Source of the DNA: Verrucomicrobia bacterium UBA3750
Lineage (GTDB): Bacteria; Verrucomicrobiota; Kiritimatiellia; RFP12; UBA1067
Assembly (NCBI GenBank): GCA_002371755.1
Contig: DFGM01000119.1
Location: forward strand, 1 to 6,379
Direction: 5' to 3'
DNA: 6,379 nt
Part shown: in pieces, positions 6,125-6,379 of the stretch
Numbering within the stretch: the first letter of the stretch is position 1
Layout: the number at the start of each line of letters is the position of its first letter
Program-made: the position numbers and the translations under genes
Notes under the pieces: model-generated
What the model was told of the DNA's origin: nothing
Seen by the model: the letters and a program-made list of their open reading frames with translations, nothing else
Databases searched by the model: none

Positions 6125-6300
6125 CCAATGCCCATCATTCGCAAGACCAATGCCCATCACTCGCAAATCCAATGGGCATTGAATTGGAATCCCATGGGCA
6201 TTACTTTCCAATCCAATGCCCATTGAATCCGAATCCAATGCCCATTGGTCGCCCGTCCAATGCCCATTGAATTCCCGCCCAATGCCCATGAGGCGACCTC
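6125..6300 (-). repeat. Eight-unit array with exact 22-bp period
   Basis: Eight 11-base units begin at 6125, 6147, 6169, 6191, 6213, 6235, 6257 and 6279, each followed by 11 variable bases. Six units read CCAATGCCCAT exactly. The third reads CCAATGGGCAT and the fourth CCCATGGGCAT, so their core ATGCCCAT is present as its reverse complement in the same register. The spacers are only loosely related (several TGAAT-type, two CTCGCAA/TTCGCAA-type). Because 22 is not a multiple of 3, minus-strand translation cycles through MGIG, GHW and WAL words, so a conserved protein repeat is not the constraint. The minus strand is given because the RNA hairpin pairs better on that strand. Confidence 0.9.
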
Positions 6301-6379
6301 CACCTCGCCGCCGCGGCGGTAGGGCATATCCCCCAGCCGGAGGCTGTCCGCGATGCGGGGGCGTGGTAGGGCGGCGAGA
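6157..6379 (-). CDS. Possible C-terminal end of a minus-strand gene entering from the right edge
   Basis: A minus-strand frame is open from the window edge to a TGA at 6159-6157. The first part (about 6379-6290) reads AALPRPRIADSLRLGD then MPYRRGGEVEVAS, a plausible protein end. The rest runs through the 22-bp repeats and gives low-complexity words (WALGGNS, NGHW). No family is recognised. High GC makes open frames common here, so this could be chance. If it is real, the repeat array would form its 3' end. Confidence 0.25.
   Translation of the reverse strand, partial: LAALPRPRIADSLRLGDMPYRRGGEVEVASWALGGNSMGIGRATNGHWIRIQWALDWKVMPMGFQFNAHWICE
6164..6231 (-). other. Long imperfect inverted repeat inside the 22-bp array
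   Basis: Arms 6164-6189 and 6206-6231 are inverted copies around a 16-base loop (6190-6205). Of 26 positions, 22 are Watson-Crick on either strand. The four mismatches are all A/C pairs on the plus strand, and so become G-U pairs in minus-strand RNA, giving an unbroken 26-pair stem there. The loop holds the self-complementary CCCATGGG. It could be a transcript-end or stability structure for a minus-strand message. Confidence 0.65.

Noticed and set aside
6125..6300. CRISPR array
   Set aside because: Repeats and spacers of 11 bases each are far too short, two repeats are inverted in place, and no cas genes are nearby.
1..6379. Avoidance of GATATC
   Set aside because: I found no GATATC in the window, but only about one or two would be expected by chance, so the absence is not meaningful.

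Overview
The window looks like a chromosomal segment of a GC-rich bacterium, about 60% GC in the housekeeping and UGSC genes (for example 37 of 60 bases at 5281-5340). My guess, from the general look of the proteins and the amount of gene debris, is the PVC superphylum (Kiritimatiellota/Verrucomicrobiota type). Nothing in the window proves this.

Layout. (1) 1-937, minus strand: the first 312 codons of gyrA. Its extended -10 box lies so close to the start codon that the mRNA may be almost leaderless. (2) 938-1614: no intact gene. There are two forward promoter-like boxes and a short-lived reading frame (1141-1538) that looks decayed. Its 3' end is a diverged copy of a stretch of the large gene further right. 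(3) 1615-3454: a type II restriction-modification cassette, clearly more AT-rich than its surroundings (18 of 60 bases are G/C at 2101-2160). The first gene is an EcoRV-family endonuclease (expected specificity GATATC) broken by one missing base near 1804. The second is an intact D12-class adenine methyltransferase whose GTG start overlaps the endonuclease stop. (4) 3578-5677: a long gene for an exported, two-domain UGSC-family protein with Cys in place of selenocysteine and an odd Arg-rich tail. (5) 5751-6379: no intact gene. It holds a promoter-like box, a fragment of a GH2 beta-galactosidase, a small 10-bp tandem repeat, a strictly periodic 22-bp array of eight units, and possibly the end of a minus-strand reading frame entering from the right edge.

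How it fits together. The restriction-modification pair reads as one transcription unit from the promoter at 1576-1584, with translational coupling between R and M. If the frameshift is real, the cell keeps a methyltransferase without its nuclease. The cassette appears to be an insertion into an unstable zone next to gyrA. A repeated segment on both sides of it (1449-1505 and 3788-3844) suggests duplication or recombination there. The most unusual non-coding signal is the 22-bp array: two inverted units create a long inverted repeat whose mismatches all become G-U pairs in minus-strand RNA.
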